Source: Sphingobacterium pedocola
GTDB taxonomy: Bacteria > Bacteroidota > Bacteroidia > Sphingobacteriales > Sphingobacteriaceae
Direction of reading: 5' to 3'
Length of the DNA stretch: 64,000 nucleotides
NCBI RefSeq assembly: GCF_015209965.1
Contig: NZ_MU158690.1
Span: 647,515-711,514 of the forward strand
The notes under the pieces are model-generated. The model did not search any database, was not told the origin of the DNA, and saw only the letters and a list, made by a program, of their open reading frames with translations. The translations under genes and the position numbers were made by a program. Shown here piece after piece: positions 9,819 through 19,813 of the stretch. How positions within the stretch are numbered: position 1 is the first letter of the stretch; each line of letters starts with the position of its first letter.

Positions 9819-11309
9819 ATGACAAGAAAAAAAATATATCAGGCTTTGCTCGCGTTCGCATGTTTGGCGAGCTTACCTTCCTGTTCAAAATGGTTGGACT
9901 TACAGCCACAGGACGGGATTACCAAAGGGGAGTTTTGGCAGACGAAGGAGGATGTACGGGCTGCATTGTATGGTATTTATTCTTCCTTAAATGCAGGTCT
10001 TGTAGAGCAACGTATTTTTCTTTGGGGCGAGTTGCGTGCCGACATGATCGAAGTCACGCCGCTGGGCTCTGATGACTTTCGTTTCGTGAAAAATGTGAAT
10101 ATATTGAGTACGAATAGTGTAGCTGCGTGGGGAGCTGTATACAGTACGATCAATGATTGTAATTTATTGATTGATTTCGCCAAAGACGCCAAGGCTACTG
10201 ATCCAACATTTACCGATGCGGCATATAACACCTATGTGGGTGAAGCCCTAGCGATCCGGAGCTTGCTATACTTTTATCTCGTGCGTACATTTCGGGATAT
10301 TCCGTTAAAACTGAAAGGCTCTTTTCGGGACAGCGATGTATTGACACCAACGGCACAAGTAACGGAAGCGGAGACCATTCGGCAGTTGATAGCCGATCTC
10401 AAAGAAGCTCAAAATTTAGTGCCAGATTATCATATACAACCCGAAGAGTCCGAATTGATCGGCGTATATGTGCCCGAAAGCCCGGTAAATAAAGGACGGA
10501 TTACGAAACCGGCCGTAACAGCGCTATTAGCCGATGTGTACCTGTGGAACAGTGATTACGCACAAGCTGAAATTGAAGCAGATAAAATTTTGACCACCAA
10601 TCGGTATCAGCTGACAGAGGGAGCCATACTTCCTATCTTTCAGGGGGGCACCGCGGAGACTATCTTTGAGATCAGTCACCGGGAATCGACTCCAAATATC
10701 CTGTCTTTACTGCTAACTCTTTCCCCTCCATTTGCAGCCAACACCATGCTGATTAAAGAGGATGTCTTTGTGCCAAATACGGATGTAGATCCGAATTTAA
10801 GAGATCCACGGGGCGAGTCTTTTATATACAGTTCTGGTGGGCTGATTATGAAATATGGTACAGAGGAGAACCTGTATTCAAGTTTTCAGATTTACCGTAT
10901 TTCCGATATAATGCTAATCAAAGCCGAGGCGATCAATGAACTCGGCAGAGGAGAAGAAGCGTTGACTATTATGGACGACCTGAGACTGAAGCGACGGGCA
11001 TTGGCTGCCACAGCACCCGAACTGGGTAACGATGATAACGGCGGTATCGGTCGGTTTATATTAGCCGAGCGTGCACGGGAGTTTGCCTTTGAAGGCAAGC
11101 GTTGGTTTGACCTGCTCCGCTTTGCACGCAGGGATGACTATGCAAATATTGATATATTAACTGCGATGGTAGGGAAGACGGCCGATGTAACCGTGCAGCA
11201 GTCGGCTATCAATAAAATAAGACAAAGAGATAGCCATTACCTACCGATATCCGAAGATGAATTGAGCAAAGACCCTTTATTGAAACAAAATCCATTTTAC
11301 CTAAAGTAA
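9819..11309 (+). CDS. SusD/RagB nutrient-binding lipoprotein 1
   Basis: Surface lipoprotein forming the glycan-binding lid of the preceding SusC. Signal peptide with lipobox LASLPSC (Cys about 22), followed by the SusD-typical SKWLDLQPQDGITKGEFWQT. TPR-like helices continue to the C-terminal FEGKRWFDLLRFAR and HYLPISEDELSKDPLLKQNP, both standard for the family. 496 residues is normal length. It starts 5 bp after the SusC stop and is followed 7 bp later by a fasciclin lipoprotein, so this is one operon. Confidence 0.93.
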   Translation: MTRKKIYQALLAFACLASLPSCSKWLDLQPQDGITKGEFWQTKEDVRAALYGIYSSLNAGLVEQRIFLWGELRADMIEVTPLGSDDFRFVKNVNILSTNSVAAWGAVYSTINDCNLLIDFAKDAKATDPTFTDAAYNTYVGEALAIRSLLYFYLVRTFRDIPLKLKGSFRDSDVLTPTAQVTEAETIRQLIADLKEAQNLVPDYHIQPEESELIGVYVPESPVNKGRITKPAVTALLADVYLWNSDYAQAEIEADKILTTNRYQLTEGAILPIFQGGTAETIFEISHRESTPNILSLLLTLSPPFAANTMLIKEDVFVPNTDVDPNLRDPRGESFIYSSGGLIMKYGTEENLYSSFQIYRISDIMLIKAEAINELGRGEEALTIMDDLRLKRRALAATAPELGNDDNGGIGRFILAERAREFAFEGKRWFDLLRFARRDDYANIDILTAMVGKTADVTVQQSAINKIRQRDSHYLPISEDELSKDPLLKQNPFYLK

Positions 11310-11316
11310 CAGCGCT

Positions 11317-13128
11317 ATGAAAACGAAATTGAAAAAGAATTGGGGCTATGGGCTGCTATGCGTAGCAGTCGTATGTTGCATCCAAGCCTGTCAAAAGATT
11401 AATTTTCGGGAAACGACAACAGAAGACGTAAATATTACCGGTTATCTGGATAACAATCCCGAGACCTATTCCCTGTTGTCGGATATTCTGTACCGGTCGA
11501 AGACAGCGGGCTATCTGGGTGCTTATGGAACCTATACGTTGTTCGCACCAGATAATGCGAGTGTCAGTGCTTGGATCAAGGAAAATGGAAAGAATTCGTT
11601 GGATGATTTTTCGGAAGATGAATTACTGAATTTTGTTAGATACCACGTGGTTCGCGATACGATTAATACCCTCCGTTTTACAGATGGAAAGATCAAGACA
11701 CCTTCTCTCTTCGGCGAATTCTTATACACCGATGTACAGGATGGCGTATTTCGGGTAAATAAGGCTGCCTTCGTGAATAGGGCAAATATCTTGTGTGGCA
11801 ATGGCTGGGTACATGGCATTGACCATGTATTGGTGCCTCCTCCGTTGAGCCTTGCCGAACTGGTGGAATCAAATTCCGGATACGCTATCTTTACCGAGGC
11901 ACTCAAGGCGACTGGATTTTACGATACTTTGTATTATGAAAGAGGGATGGAAATCCCTGCATCAAAGCGCTTTCAGACGGTGATTGTCGAGTCCGACGCC
12001 GTTTTTCAGGAGCAGGGTATTATGGACTTTGCACAGTTGAAGGAAAAATATTCCCAGACCGGTGATCCTAAAAACCGTGCCGACAGCCTTTGGTTGTTTG
12101 TTGCTTATCATATCAGCAATAGCGGATTGTTTCTCGAAGATATTATTTCGGCCTCAAGTATCTATACGCTTGCGCCAAAAGAGATTATTAGCACGAAACT
12201 ACAGGCCGGCAAGGTCTTGCTGAATGACGATGAGTTCAACGGCGTGATTGAACCGGGAGCAGAGCTTTTACGGGTAAACAGTGATGTCTTGGCTTCCAAT
12301 GGTGTACTGCACGAAAGTGGTCAGGGCATCAGTATCAAAGTGCGTCAACAGACTCCTGTGTATTTTGATGTAGCCAGCTCGTCCGAATTAAGAAATGCAC
12401 TAGGAGGCGCTTACGGGAATGCCGGAGGATTAATGACGCTAGTCGCCAACGGCGTGCCCATTGCCAATTCCTTCCGCTTCGACCGACATGATTACTTGAC
12501 TATGGCCGATAATGTGTATCGTTATTATGGTGATCTGACCAACGTGCGACCATACGCCAATGGAGATTTCTTAGATCTTTCAGTAGGCCCCGGTACAGCA
12601 AACAGGGTTACATGGATTGAACTGAAGACCCCGTATCTGGTCAAAGGCCGGTATAAGGTGTGGATCTGTTACGCGCAGAACGGCAATGGTGTACCGATGC
12701 AGGTAACTTTCAATCCTGAAAAAGCAGATGAGCAGATACTTCCTAACGTCGTGTTCTTTAATCAGACACTTTCGGCATCTGGCATATCGAATGCTGATCG
12801 TGGACAACCTAATGCGGATAACCTGATGCTGGCGCAAGGCTACAAACGCTATATGGCCACAGTGAATGATTACAACCCCAATGGTCATATCGGTACCAAA
12901 GCGATGTCGGGTACGTACTCGGATGTTAATGTAGGGCGTCTTGCGGGCACCATTGAAGTCGAGACCACCGATCGGCATATTATTCGTCTAGAAGGGCTGG
13001 GTACATCATGGGGACAGAAATTTAATACGTATCTGGATATGATCCAGTTCATACCGGCAGATGATGTAGAGCAGATCTATCCAAGATTCTATCCTATTCC
13101 TGGCGAACTATTTTACAGACCACAATAA
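11317..13128 (+). CDS. Fasciclin-domain lipoprotein with C-terminal beta-sandwich-like region
   Basis: A 603-residue lipoprotein (lipobox VVCCIQAC). The first FAS1 domain spans about 45-165 with YTLFAPDNASVSAWI and GNGWVHGIDHVLVPP. A second, more diverged FAS1 copy follows to about 330 (LLRVNSDVLASNGVLHESG). The last 250 residues are beta-rich with YKVWICYAQNGNG and a terminal YLDMIQFIP, resembling the C-terminal domains (DUF5108-like) of Bacteroidota fasciclin lipoproteins and possibly glycan-binding. It lies between SusD1 and another fasciclin gene in tight spacing. Confidence 0.82.
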   Translation: MKTKLKKNWGYGLLCVAVVCCIQACQKINFRETTTEDVNITGYLDNNPETYSLLSDILYRSKTAGYLGAYGTYTLFAPDNASVSAWIKENGKNSLDDFSEDELLNFVRYHVVRDTINTLRFTDGKIKTPSLFGEFLYTDVQDGVFRVNKAAFVNRANILCGNGWVHGIDHVLVPPPLSLAELVESNSGYAIFTEALKATGFYDTLYYERGMEIPASKRFQTVIVESDAVFQEQGIMDFAQLKEKYSQTGDPKNRADSLWLFVAYHISNSGLFLEDIISASSIYTLAPKEIISTKLQAGKVLLNDDEFNGVIEPGAELLRVNSDVLASNGVLHESGQGISIKVRQQTPVYFDVASSSELRNALGGAYGNAGGLMTLVANGVPIANSFRFDRHDYLTMADNVYRYYGDLTNVRPYANGDFLDLSVGPGTANRVTWIELKTPYLVKGRYKVWICYAQNGNGVPMQVTFNPEKADEQILPNVVFFNQTLSASGISNADRGQPNADNLMLAQGYKRYMATVNDYNPNGHIGTKAMSGTYSDVNVGRLAGTIEVETTDRHIIRLEGLGTSWGQKFNTYLDMIQFIPADDVEQIYPRFYPIPGELFYRPQ

Positions 13129-13146
13129 TTTAGCAATTCAAATGCA

Positions 13147-14613
13147 ATGAAAATATTATCAAGTAATTATATTATCGGTTTATTATTGTGCCTAGGTATA
13201 TCTTCCTGTTCAGACAAGTGGGCAGATCATATCGGAAGCGGCGATGCACAGCAAAGTTTGTATGAGGTCGTGAATGACAATGCGCAGTTTTCTGCTTTTG
13301 CGGACCTATTGGAACGATCGGGCTATGCGGAGGATCTGAAAGCATCTAAAAACTATACACTGATTATTCCAACAAATGAAGCCGTTGAAGCGGTCAGGTC
13401 GAATTATGATAATTTTAACGATTCTACTGTTTTGCGCAGTTTTGTTGGCTACCATATCATTAATTCGATCTACAGTGTCAATGAGGCAACAGATACTGTA
13501 AAAGCAAAGAATTTTCGCAATAAATATGTGGAATTCACGCGAGGTGCTTTCGATGAAGTCGTGCCTACATCTCAAAATTTAACAGCAGGTAATGGTATCT
13601 ATCATGTCGTACCTGCGGCGCTTAAGCCCTTGCAAAGTGTTTTCGATTTCGTCATGATAAACTTTTCGGAACTAGAGCAAGTGAAGGCCGTTAGCTCGTT
13701 TGATACCGTAATCACTGTCAATGCAGATGGAACGCGCATCCTGCGTATCAATTCGCTTTGGTTTACCCAGACACGTCAGCATATGACGCGCGAGGATAAA
13801 AAGATTACCTATTTCGTGCTGGATGACGAGTACTATAGTGAGGAATATAACAAATTGAGGCCTTACCATTCCACCAGTTATGCCGAAGATGGAGTGCGTC
13901 CCGATAGTACCACGACATTCTTTACCAAGAGAGCCCTGTTAAGTGATCTCATTGTCGAAGGAGAGCTCGGTGCGGAAGATCTAGATGCCGAGTTACTCGC
14001 TGTTTCTGGAACGAAATTTCGGGTGGATGCGGCTGATGTTATTTCGACGCACAAGACCAGCAATGGCCGGGTATATCGCGTAAAAAAACTGAATGTAGCA
14101 CTTGCCGATCAGATTAAGGAGATTAAGGTCCTGGGGATACAGCCTGTAGGCTTCAAACAGAACGATAAGGCAGGAAATACATACTATAGAAATAAACGTG
14201 ACCTGAATGGGGAACTGTACGATGACATCCAGATATACGACCATAAGGTTACCGCGTTCTATGCGAAATACAGAGCAAATAACCTGAATGTTGTAAAGTA
14301 TAAGGTGTATGGTCGTGCGATAATGGGTCTCGCCGGTGATCCCCAGGTCACAGCATTTACGCAATATGTACATTTCTTTGATCCGACATTGGTATCTGCG
14401 AATGAGGTAGATCTCTATAAGCGTCCTGTCGTAAACAATCAAGACGTGAATGATACCCGAATGACCTTTACGGTCGAGCCGCGCAATCACGATGAAGTGT
14501 ATCTAGGAGAAGTCATCCAGGACGAATTCGGTAGATTACCTTTATTGGTCATGTCCAATGGCACAGGCCCGATTATATTAGAGTATTTACGTTTTGTTCC
14601 GATATTACCATAA
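13147..14613 (+). CDS. Fasciclin-domain lipoprotein
   Basis: A 488-residue lipoprotein (lipobox LGISSC). One clear FAS1 domain at about 35-165 contains YTLIIPTNEAVEAV, a YHII motif and GNGIYHVVPAALKPL; a weaker second copy runs to about 320. The remaining region to the end (LEYLRFVPILP) is beta-rich and resembles the tail of the preceding gene: both close with a hydrophobic IQFIP/LRFVP strand. That shared ending suggests the two are paralogues. It is 18 bp after one fasciclin gene and 9 bp before SusC2. Confidence 0.8.
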   Translation: MKILSSNYIIGLLLCLGISSCSDKWADHIGSGDAQQSLYEVVNDNAQFSAFADLLERSGYAEDLKASKNYTLIIPTNEAVEAVRSNYDNFNDSTVLRSFVGYHIINSIYSVNEATDTVKAKNFRNKYVEFTRGAFDEVVPTSQNLTAGNGIYHVVPAALKPLQSVFDFVMINFSELEQVKAVSSFDTVITVNADGTRILRINSLWFTQTRQHMTREDKKITYFVLDDEYYSEEYNKLRPYHSTSYAEDGVRPDSTTTFFTKRALLSDLIVEGELGAEDLDAELLAVSGTKFRVDAADVISTHKTSNGRVYRVKKLNVALADQIKEIKVLGIQPVGFKQNDKAGNTYYRNKRDLNGELYDDIQIYDHKVTAFYAKYRANNLNVVKYKVYGRAIMGLAGDPQVTAFTQYVHFFDPTLVSANEVDLYKRPVVNNQDVNDTRMTFTVEPRNHDEVYLGEVIQDEFGRLPLLVMSNGTGPIILEYLRFVPILP

Positions 14614-14622
14614 CCAAACTAA

Positions 14623-17600
14623 ATGATGATTAATAAGAATAAATTAATTAAGCTAGGGACATTTCTTTTCCTGACCACTGTTGCAGGAGGAAAGATATAT
14701 AGTCAAACGGATCAGGTTACTGATCAACAGGTTTTGGCACAGCAGGCTAATCTTGTCAAGGTAAGCGGTACAGTCATTGATAGCCGTTCCGGAGAGCCGA
14801 TAGCAGGAGCGAGGGTTACCTATGGAACTACCACTGCCAAGATAACGGATAACCGGGGACGATTTGAGCTTGAGCTCCCAGAGGAAGATGCTTTGGTCGA
14901 AGTCTCAATGGATGGTTATACCGCTAAACAGATACCGGTGTTATTTGACCGACCTATGGAAGTCGTGATATATCCCGCAAGTTACCCTTCGTTTTATAAG
15001 CAAACGACGACAGTCTTTGGATCGAATAGCCTAATGAACACCGCGGGAGCCATTGCGAAATATGATATAAATGCATGGGAACAGAACTCTGAAACCCTGG
15101 ATAGCTACCTGCAGGGAAAATTATCAGGCGTTTCTGTCGTCCGTAAATCCGGAACTCCTACGATGGGGGCGAATGTCATGATTCGGAATTACAATTCCTT
15201 GTACACCAATAACCAACCCTTATATATTATCGACGGCGTGGTATATGCCTCGGAAATTCACAGTCCGTCGATTACAACGGGCCATGAAAACAATCCGCTG
15301 CAAAACATAGATGTACGCGATATTCAGGATATTACGATCCTTAAAGATGCGGTTTCAGCGTCGATATATGGAGCACGTGCGGCCAACGGGGTGGTGGTGA
15401 TTAATACGAACCATGCCAAAGAGCTAGCTACAAAGATTGATTTTCAAGCCACCACAGGTATGAACTTCACACCAAAAGCTTTGCCTACGATGGCAGCTTA
15501 TGCATATAGAAGCTATCTAAATGATGTGTTAGCCACTACGTCGCTTTCAGGCGAGGAGATTGGTGGGATGCCGTTCAACAATGATGACAGAAACTTTGAA
15601 GAGTATGCGCGGTATCACAACGAAACCGACTGGCAAAAGGAAGTGTTTAAAGGAAGTCAAGATCAGAACTATTATTTGAAAGTAACCGGAGGAGACAATA
15701 TTGCAAAGTATGCACTTTCCGTGGGGTATAACAATGAAAAAGGAATCATCGACAATACGAATTCCGAGAAATACACGGCCCGCTTCAATGGTGATATGGA
15801 AATTACCAAAAAATTGACGGCGCAGACAAATATCTCCATGGGATATGGACAGCAGAACTTGAAGGATCAAGGACTTTCGCCCAAGACAAACCCTATTTTT
15901 CTCTCCTTGGTTAAGGCGCCTTTTATGCACCCGAATGAGGTATCTGCAGACGGAGGTGTTTCGCCGATCTATGCCGAGGCAGATATACTTAATATCAGTA
16001 ATCCCCTGCAAATTATCCATAATGGAATCAACAACAAAAAATCGTATCGATTCCTCGGTTCTGTTGTTTTTGATTATAAATTCAATGAGCAGTTTAACCT
16101 GACGAATCTCCTAGCCGTGACCTACGACAAGGCACAGGAAGATTTTTTTGTGCCAAAGAAGGGCATTGCGCGTGATACCGTAAACAATATGGAAGTATTC
16201 AGCCGTCTCGGTACGCAGGTTGCACGTTACTTTGGTATTTCCAACGATATTCGTTTAAACTTTAGCAAAGATCTCGGGAACAGTAGCCAACTACAGGCAG
16301 CGGCAGGTTTTCGTTACCACAACCACGATGCCGAGCAGGATTATGCGTTAGGATTTAACTCGGCTACAGACCAGTTGGTAAGCATTGGGAATTCTACTGC
16401 CGCATCCCGTGTGTATGGAGGTCACATCGGTTCATGGAACAGCTTGACCACATATGCCTTGGGGAGCCTCACCCTCAAAAATAAATATATCTTCAATGGT
16501 TCTGTAGGCGTGGACGGATCCTCTAGGTTTGGTGATAAAGTCAAATCGAGTATAAAGATAGACGACAAAGCCTTCGGTATTTTTCCAGCAGTGGGAGCGG
16601 CTTGGATTCTTTCGAACGAGGATTTTCTAAAGAGCAACGCTAGCGTTAACCTGTTAAAGATGCGTGTCAATTATGGGGTTGTAGGGAATGATGATGTCGG
16701 AAACTACGCTGCAAGGCAGAATTATATATCACAGAATTTTCTGGGTGTGCAAGGGCTCGTACGGGAAGGACTGGCTAACCCTTACCTTAAATGGGAGAGC
16801 GTAGAAAAGCTTAATGCAGGGCTGGATGTTTCTTTTTTTCAGGAGAGATTGAATGTGAGCGTCGATGTGTATCAACATACAACGCGCGATATGCTTGTCT
16901 ACAATAGAGGTAATGCATTGGCTGGTGTAGCGTATTATTTGTACAATAATGGCTCCATGCGTAACCGTGGCGTCGATCTCAATATCTTTGGGCGTGTGGT
17001 AGATCGTGCGGTGAAATGGGATGCCGGGCTAACATTGGGTACGTATCAGAATGAAATGGTATCCTTGCCCGAGACTTCCTTTACATCTTATGCCGGAGCT
17101 ACCTTCATTACCGAAAAAGGATCTCCAGCCAACTCTTTCTACGGCTATAAATTTGATGGCGTATACAGTACAGAAGCGGAGGCGCAAGCGGCAGACCTCG
17201 GGATTTTGGATATCGCAGGCGAAAAGGTTCCTTTCAACGCGGGAGATGCCCGGTTTGTAGATAAGAATCGCGATGGGATCATCGATGAAAGCGATCGTTT
17301 TATACTGGGTAACCCCATTCCCGATTTATTTGGAGGGTTGAATAATACCATTAGCTACAAGAACTGGAAATTCGGTGCGTTATTTACGTTTAGTGTCGGC
17401 AATGATATCTACAACTATACCCGTGCGCAGTTGGAGTCAGGTAGTACTTACTACAATCAGACCGAACTATTGCAAGGACGCTGGCGTACGGAAGGCCAGG
17501 TAACCAATGTGCCAAAGGCCGCGTATGGCGACCCGATGGGCAATGCACGTTTCTCAGACAGATGGATAGAGGATGGCTCCTACCTTCGGTTACGTCAGGT

Positions 17601-17808
17601 ATCTTTGGAGTATAACTTCCCCGTAAACAAGCAGATCATAAAATATGTCAGGATCTATGGTACGGCGAATAACCTGTTTACCTGGAGCAAATATTTGGGC
17701 TATGATCCCGAGTTTGCGTCGTCTGCGGATATCTTCCATCAAGGAGTAGATGTGACGTTAGAGCCAATATATAAGTCAGTTCAATTAGGTCTCCGTATCG
17801 GATTATAA
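14623..17808 (+). CDS. SusC/RagA TonB-linked outer-membrane transporter 2
   Basis: Second TonB-dependent importer of the locus, 1061 residues. Signal peptide from MMINKNKLIKLG to KIYSQ; carboxypeptidase-D regulatory-like domain about 45-125 (VSGTVIDSRSGEPIAGARVT); plug domain with LDSYLQGKLSGVSVV and ILKDAVSASIYGARAANGVV; then the barrel to the end SVQLGLRIGL. It is clearly diverged from the first SusC, so the locus may take up two different oligosaccharides. Spacing is 9 bp from the fasciclin gene and 10 bp to its SusD. Confidence 0.93.
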   Translation: MMINKNKLIKLGTFLFLTTVAGGKIYSQTDQVTDQQVLAQQANLVKVSGTVIDSRSGEPIAGARVTYGTTTAKITDNRGRFELELPEEDALVEVSMDGYTAKQIPVLFDRPMEVVIYPASYPSFYKQTTTVFGSNSLMNTAGAIAKYDINAWEQNSETLDSYLQGKLSGVSVVRKSGTPTMGANVMIRNYNSLYTNNQPLYIIDGVVYASEIHSPSITTGHENNPLQNIDVRDIQDITILKDAVSASIYGARAANGVVVINTNHAKELATKIDFQATTGMNFTPKALPTMAAYAYRSYLNDVLATTSLSGEEIGGMPFNNDDRNFEEYARYHNETDWQKEVFKGSQDQNYYLKVTGGDNIAKYALSVGYNNEKGIIDNTNSEKYTARFNGDMEITKKLTAQTNISMGYGQQNLKDQGLSPKTNPIFLSLVKAPFMHPNEVSADGGVSPIYAEADILNISNPLQIIHNGINNKKSYRFLGSVVFDYKFNEQFNLTNLLAVTYDKAQEDFFVPKKGIARDTVNNMEVFSRLGTQVARYFGISNDIRLNFSKDLGNSSQLQAAAGFRYHNHDAEQDYALGFNSATDQLVSIGNSTAASRVYGGHIGSWNSLTTYALGSLTLKNKYIFNGSVGVDGSSRFGDKVKSSIKIDDKAFGIFPAVGAAWILSNEDFLKSNASVNLLKMRVNYGVVGNDDVGNYAARQNYISQNFLGVQGLVREGLANPYLKWESVEKLNAGLDVSFFQERLNVSVDVYQHTTRDMLVYNRGNALAGVAYYLYNNGSMRNRGVDLNIFGRVVDRAVKWDAGLTLGTYQNEMVSLPETSFTSYAGATFITEKGSPANSFYGYKFDGVYSTEAEAQAADLGILDIAGEKVPFNAGDARFVDKNRDGIIDESDRFILGNPIPDLFGGLNNTISYKNWKFGALFTFSVGNDIYNYTRAQLESGSTYYNQTELLQGRWRTEGQVTNVPKAAYGDPMGNARFSDRWIEDGSYLRLRQVSLEYNFPVNKQIIKYVRIYGTANNLFTWSKYLGYDPEFASSADIFHQGVDVTLEPIYKSVQLGLRIGL

Positions 17809-17818
17809 AAATAGGAGT

Positions 17819-19657
17819 ATGTGGAAATTAAATAAACAAATAGTAGTACTGACGATATGTGCCTGCATAGGAGCTTTATCGTCATGTAAAAAGACATTGG
17901 AAATCCTACCAGAGGATAGACTGGATAAATCGAAGGTATATAATACAGTGGCCGATGCAGATGCTGCGGTATTTGGGATCTACGGCCAGGTCGCTGGCCT
18001 GGGCAAGCAATATATATTATGGAATGAGCTGCGAGCAGATTTGATGGACATTACAATCAATGCAGATCCTTATTTGCAGCAAATTTCGGATCACGATGTC
18101 ACAACGGATAATCCATATACAGATCCTACTGCGTTCTATAAGGTCATCTTTAATTGCAACGATGTGTTGAAGAATTTTCAGATCATGGCCGATGAAAGTA
18201 AAATGTCACAGGAAGAATTTGCTGAACGCTATTCGGATATAGCAGTATTGCGAACCTGGTTATATTTGCAGCTCGGTATTCACTTCGGACAGATCCCTTA
18301 TATTAAGGATGCGATCGAGAATGTAGATGAACTACAGTTCTTAGGCGAACAGCCTAAACTTTCTTTCGACCAATTGATCGAGGCGCTGATTACCGATACC
18401 AAGGATTTACCATATCTGGAATATTATGCCTATCCGGAAGAATCAAGTATGGTCTTTACGACTGATGGAAGGGCTACACGTAAGATTTTTATCAGTAAAC
18501 CACATGTGCTGGGTGAGCTGTACCTCTGGAAAGGAAATTATTATCAGGCGGCGTACTGGTACAAGAAAGTACTATCGGCAGAAGATGCGAACCCTGAAAT
18601 ACGGTTCCTTTATAACACTAACCGAGTAGGTTGGTTTGATAGTTCGGATGCCAATATCCAGGTGTCCTTTGGCAAAAGTCAAGAGGGCGCTTCATTGGTT
18701 AATTCGGTTTCGGCAGGCTGGCGTAGCTTATTTGCCTTGGCAAATACCAACAGGCATTGGTTTACGGAGTGGAATTGGTCCATCCCGTATAGCAATTCCT
18801 TTGCACCCGGTAATCCTTTTGTAGAATTGGCCACTAAGGGCGGTAAATACCAGATCCGACCTTCACAAAAAGTGATGGATCTCTGGGATGCACAAACGCT
18901 GACCAATGGTGTGCCATGGGATGCTAGGGGCAAGATGTCTTACGAACTCACCTTAGATGAGGAGCCGGTTATCACAAAACTGACGGACAATTCCGAAGAA
19001 CCGTTGAGCCTGCTAAACAAAGGAGGGCAGTGGAACATCTATCGCGCTGCTGGCGCACATTTGCGTTTTTCTGAAGCCGCCAACCGTGACGGACATGGCC
19101 GTGTAGCTTATGCCTTGTTGAACAATGGTATCAAGACTACCTTTTACTACGGCGCATTCAACAGCCAGGGTGGTATGGCTCCGGCCAACTTCTTCGAATT
19201 GGAATCGCAGATCACGCACGAAGGCTTTGGCGAGAACAGGAGGACTTACCCGACTTCATCGCCCTATTATTTCGATGCACGGGACAATGCGAGCCTTGTG
19301 CGTGGAGTCTGGTACCGTAATATCGGTGTGCGTAGCCGGGCTATGATGCCGTATCTGCTATTTGATGGTATCAGTTTTTCTACAGGTACGGCAGGTGGTT
19401 ATGGTTTGGTGATGTCGGCATTTGAGGTAGGTATCGAAGAGCTGGAAGATAAGATTATCGAAGAATCCGCTTTGGAATTGGCCTTTGAGGGTGAGCGATG
19501 GTCTGATCTTACACGTATCGCGCGCCGTCGTAATGACCCAGCATTCTTGGCAGATAAAGTATATGAAAAGCTGTTAAAGGCAAATAACCCGAAGGCAGGT
19601 CAAGTTCGAACGAAGCTAATGGATATGAAGAATTGGTATTTGCCTTTTGATATATAA
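17819..19657 (+). CDS. SusD/RagB nutrient-binding lipoprotein 2
   Basis: Partner lid of the second SusC. Lipobox IGALSSC (Cys about 23) is followed by KKTLEILPEDRLDKSKVYN. The C-terminal FEGERWSDLTRIARR and the final KNWYLPFDI are SusD hallmarks. At 612 residues it is longer than the usual 500-550, with extra central sequence around 260-470 that could carry substrate-specific loops. It ends the main operon: a repeat-like element and a hairpin terminator follow. Confidence 0.92.
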   Translation: MWKLNKQIVVLTICACIGALSSCKKTLEILPEDRLDKSKVYNTVADADAAVFGIYGQVAGLGKQYILWNELRADLMDITINADPYLQQISDHDVTTDNPYTDPTAFYKVIFNCNDVLKNFQIMADESKMSQEEFAERYSDIAVLRTWLYLQLGIHFGQIPYIKDAIENVDELQFLGEQPKLSFDQLIEALITDTKDLPYLEYYAYPEESSMVFTTDGRATRKIFISKPHVLGELYLWKGNYYQAAYWYKKVLSAEDANPEIRFLYNTNRVGWFDSSDANIQVSFGKSQEGASLVNSVSAGWRSLFALANTNRHWFTEWNWSIPYSNSFAPGNPFVELATKGGKYQIRPSQKVMDLWDAQTLTNGVPWDARGKMSYELTLDEEPVITKLTDNSEEPLSLLNKGGQWNIYRAAGAHLRFSEAANRDGHGRVAYALLNNGIKTTFYYGAFNSQGGMAPANFFELESQITHEGFGENRRTYPTSSPYYFDARDNASLVRGVWYRNIGVRSRAMMPYLLFDGISFSTGTAGGYGLVMSAFEVGIEELEDKIIEESALELAFEGERWSDLTRIARRRNDPAFLADKVYEKLLKANNPKAGQVRTKLMDMKNWYLPFDI

Positions 19658-19673
19658 TGTAAAATAAAAATTT

Positions 19674-19749
19674 GTCATTCCGACGATAGGAGGAATCTAG
19701 ACCATTTCTGGCGCGAGGATTCGCTTGCGCCTTTTTGGGTTACAATGAC
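19674..19749. repeat. Short REP/MITE-like intergenic element
   Basis: The 76-bp segment starts GTCATTCCGACGA and ends with AATGAC, the exact inverted complement of its first six bases. The left end resembles a GTCATT-initiated repeat family that I recall in intergenic regions of Bacteroidota. A possible fragment (TGTCATTTCGACGGA) sits before the fucosidase at 39365-39379. Copy number elsewhere cannot be seen from this window. Confidence 0.45.
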
Positions 19750-19762
19750 CTTTAATTTGATC

Positions 19763-19806
19763 ATCTCTTCAAGGGTTTTGAACCTTTGAGGAGATATCTT
19801 TTTTTT
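19763..19806 (+). terminator. Rho-independent terminator after SusD2
   Basis: A 15-bp stem (arms at 19763-19777 and 19781-19795, loop TTG) is followed by a T-rich tract to 19806. Both imperfect pairs are G:U in + strand RNA but would be A:C in the other strand, so it acts on + transcription. It ends only 7 bp before the next start codon. Confidence 0.75.
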
Positions 19807-19813
19807 ACGATCT

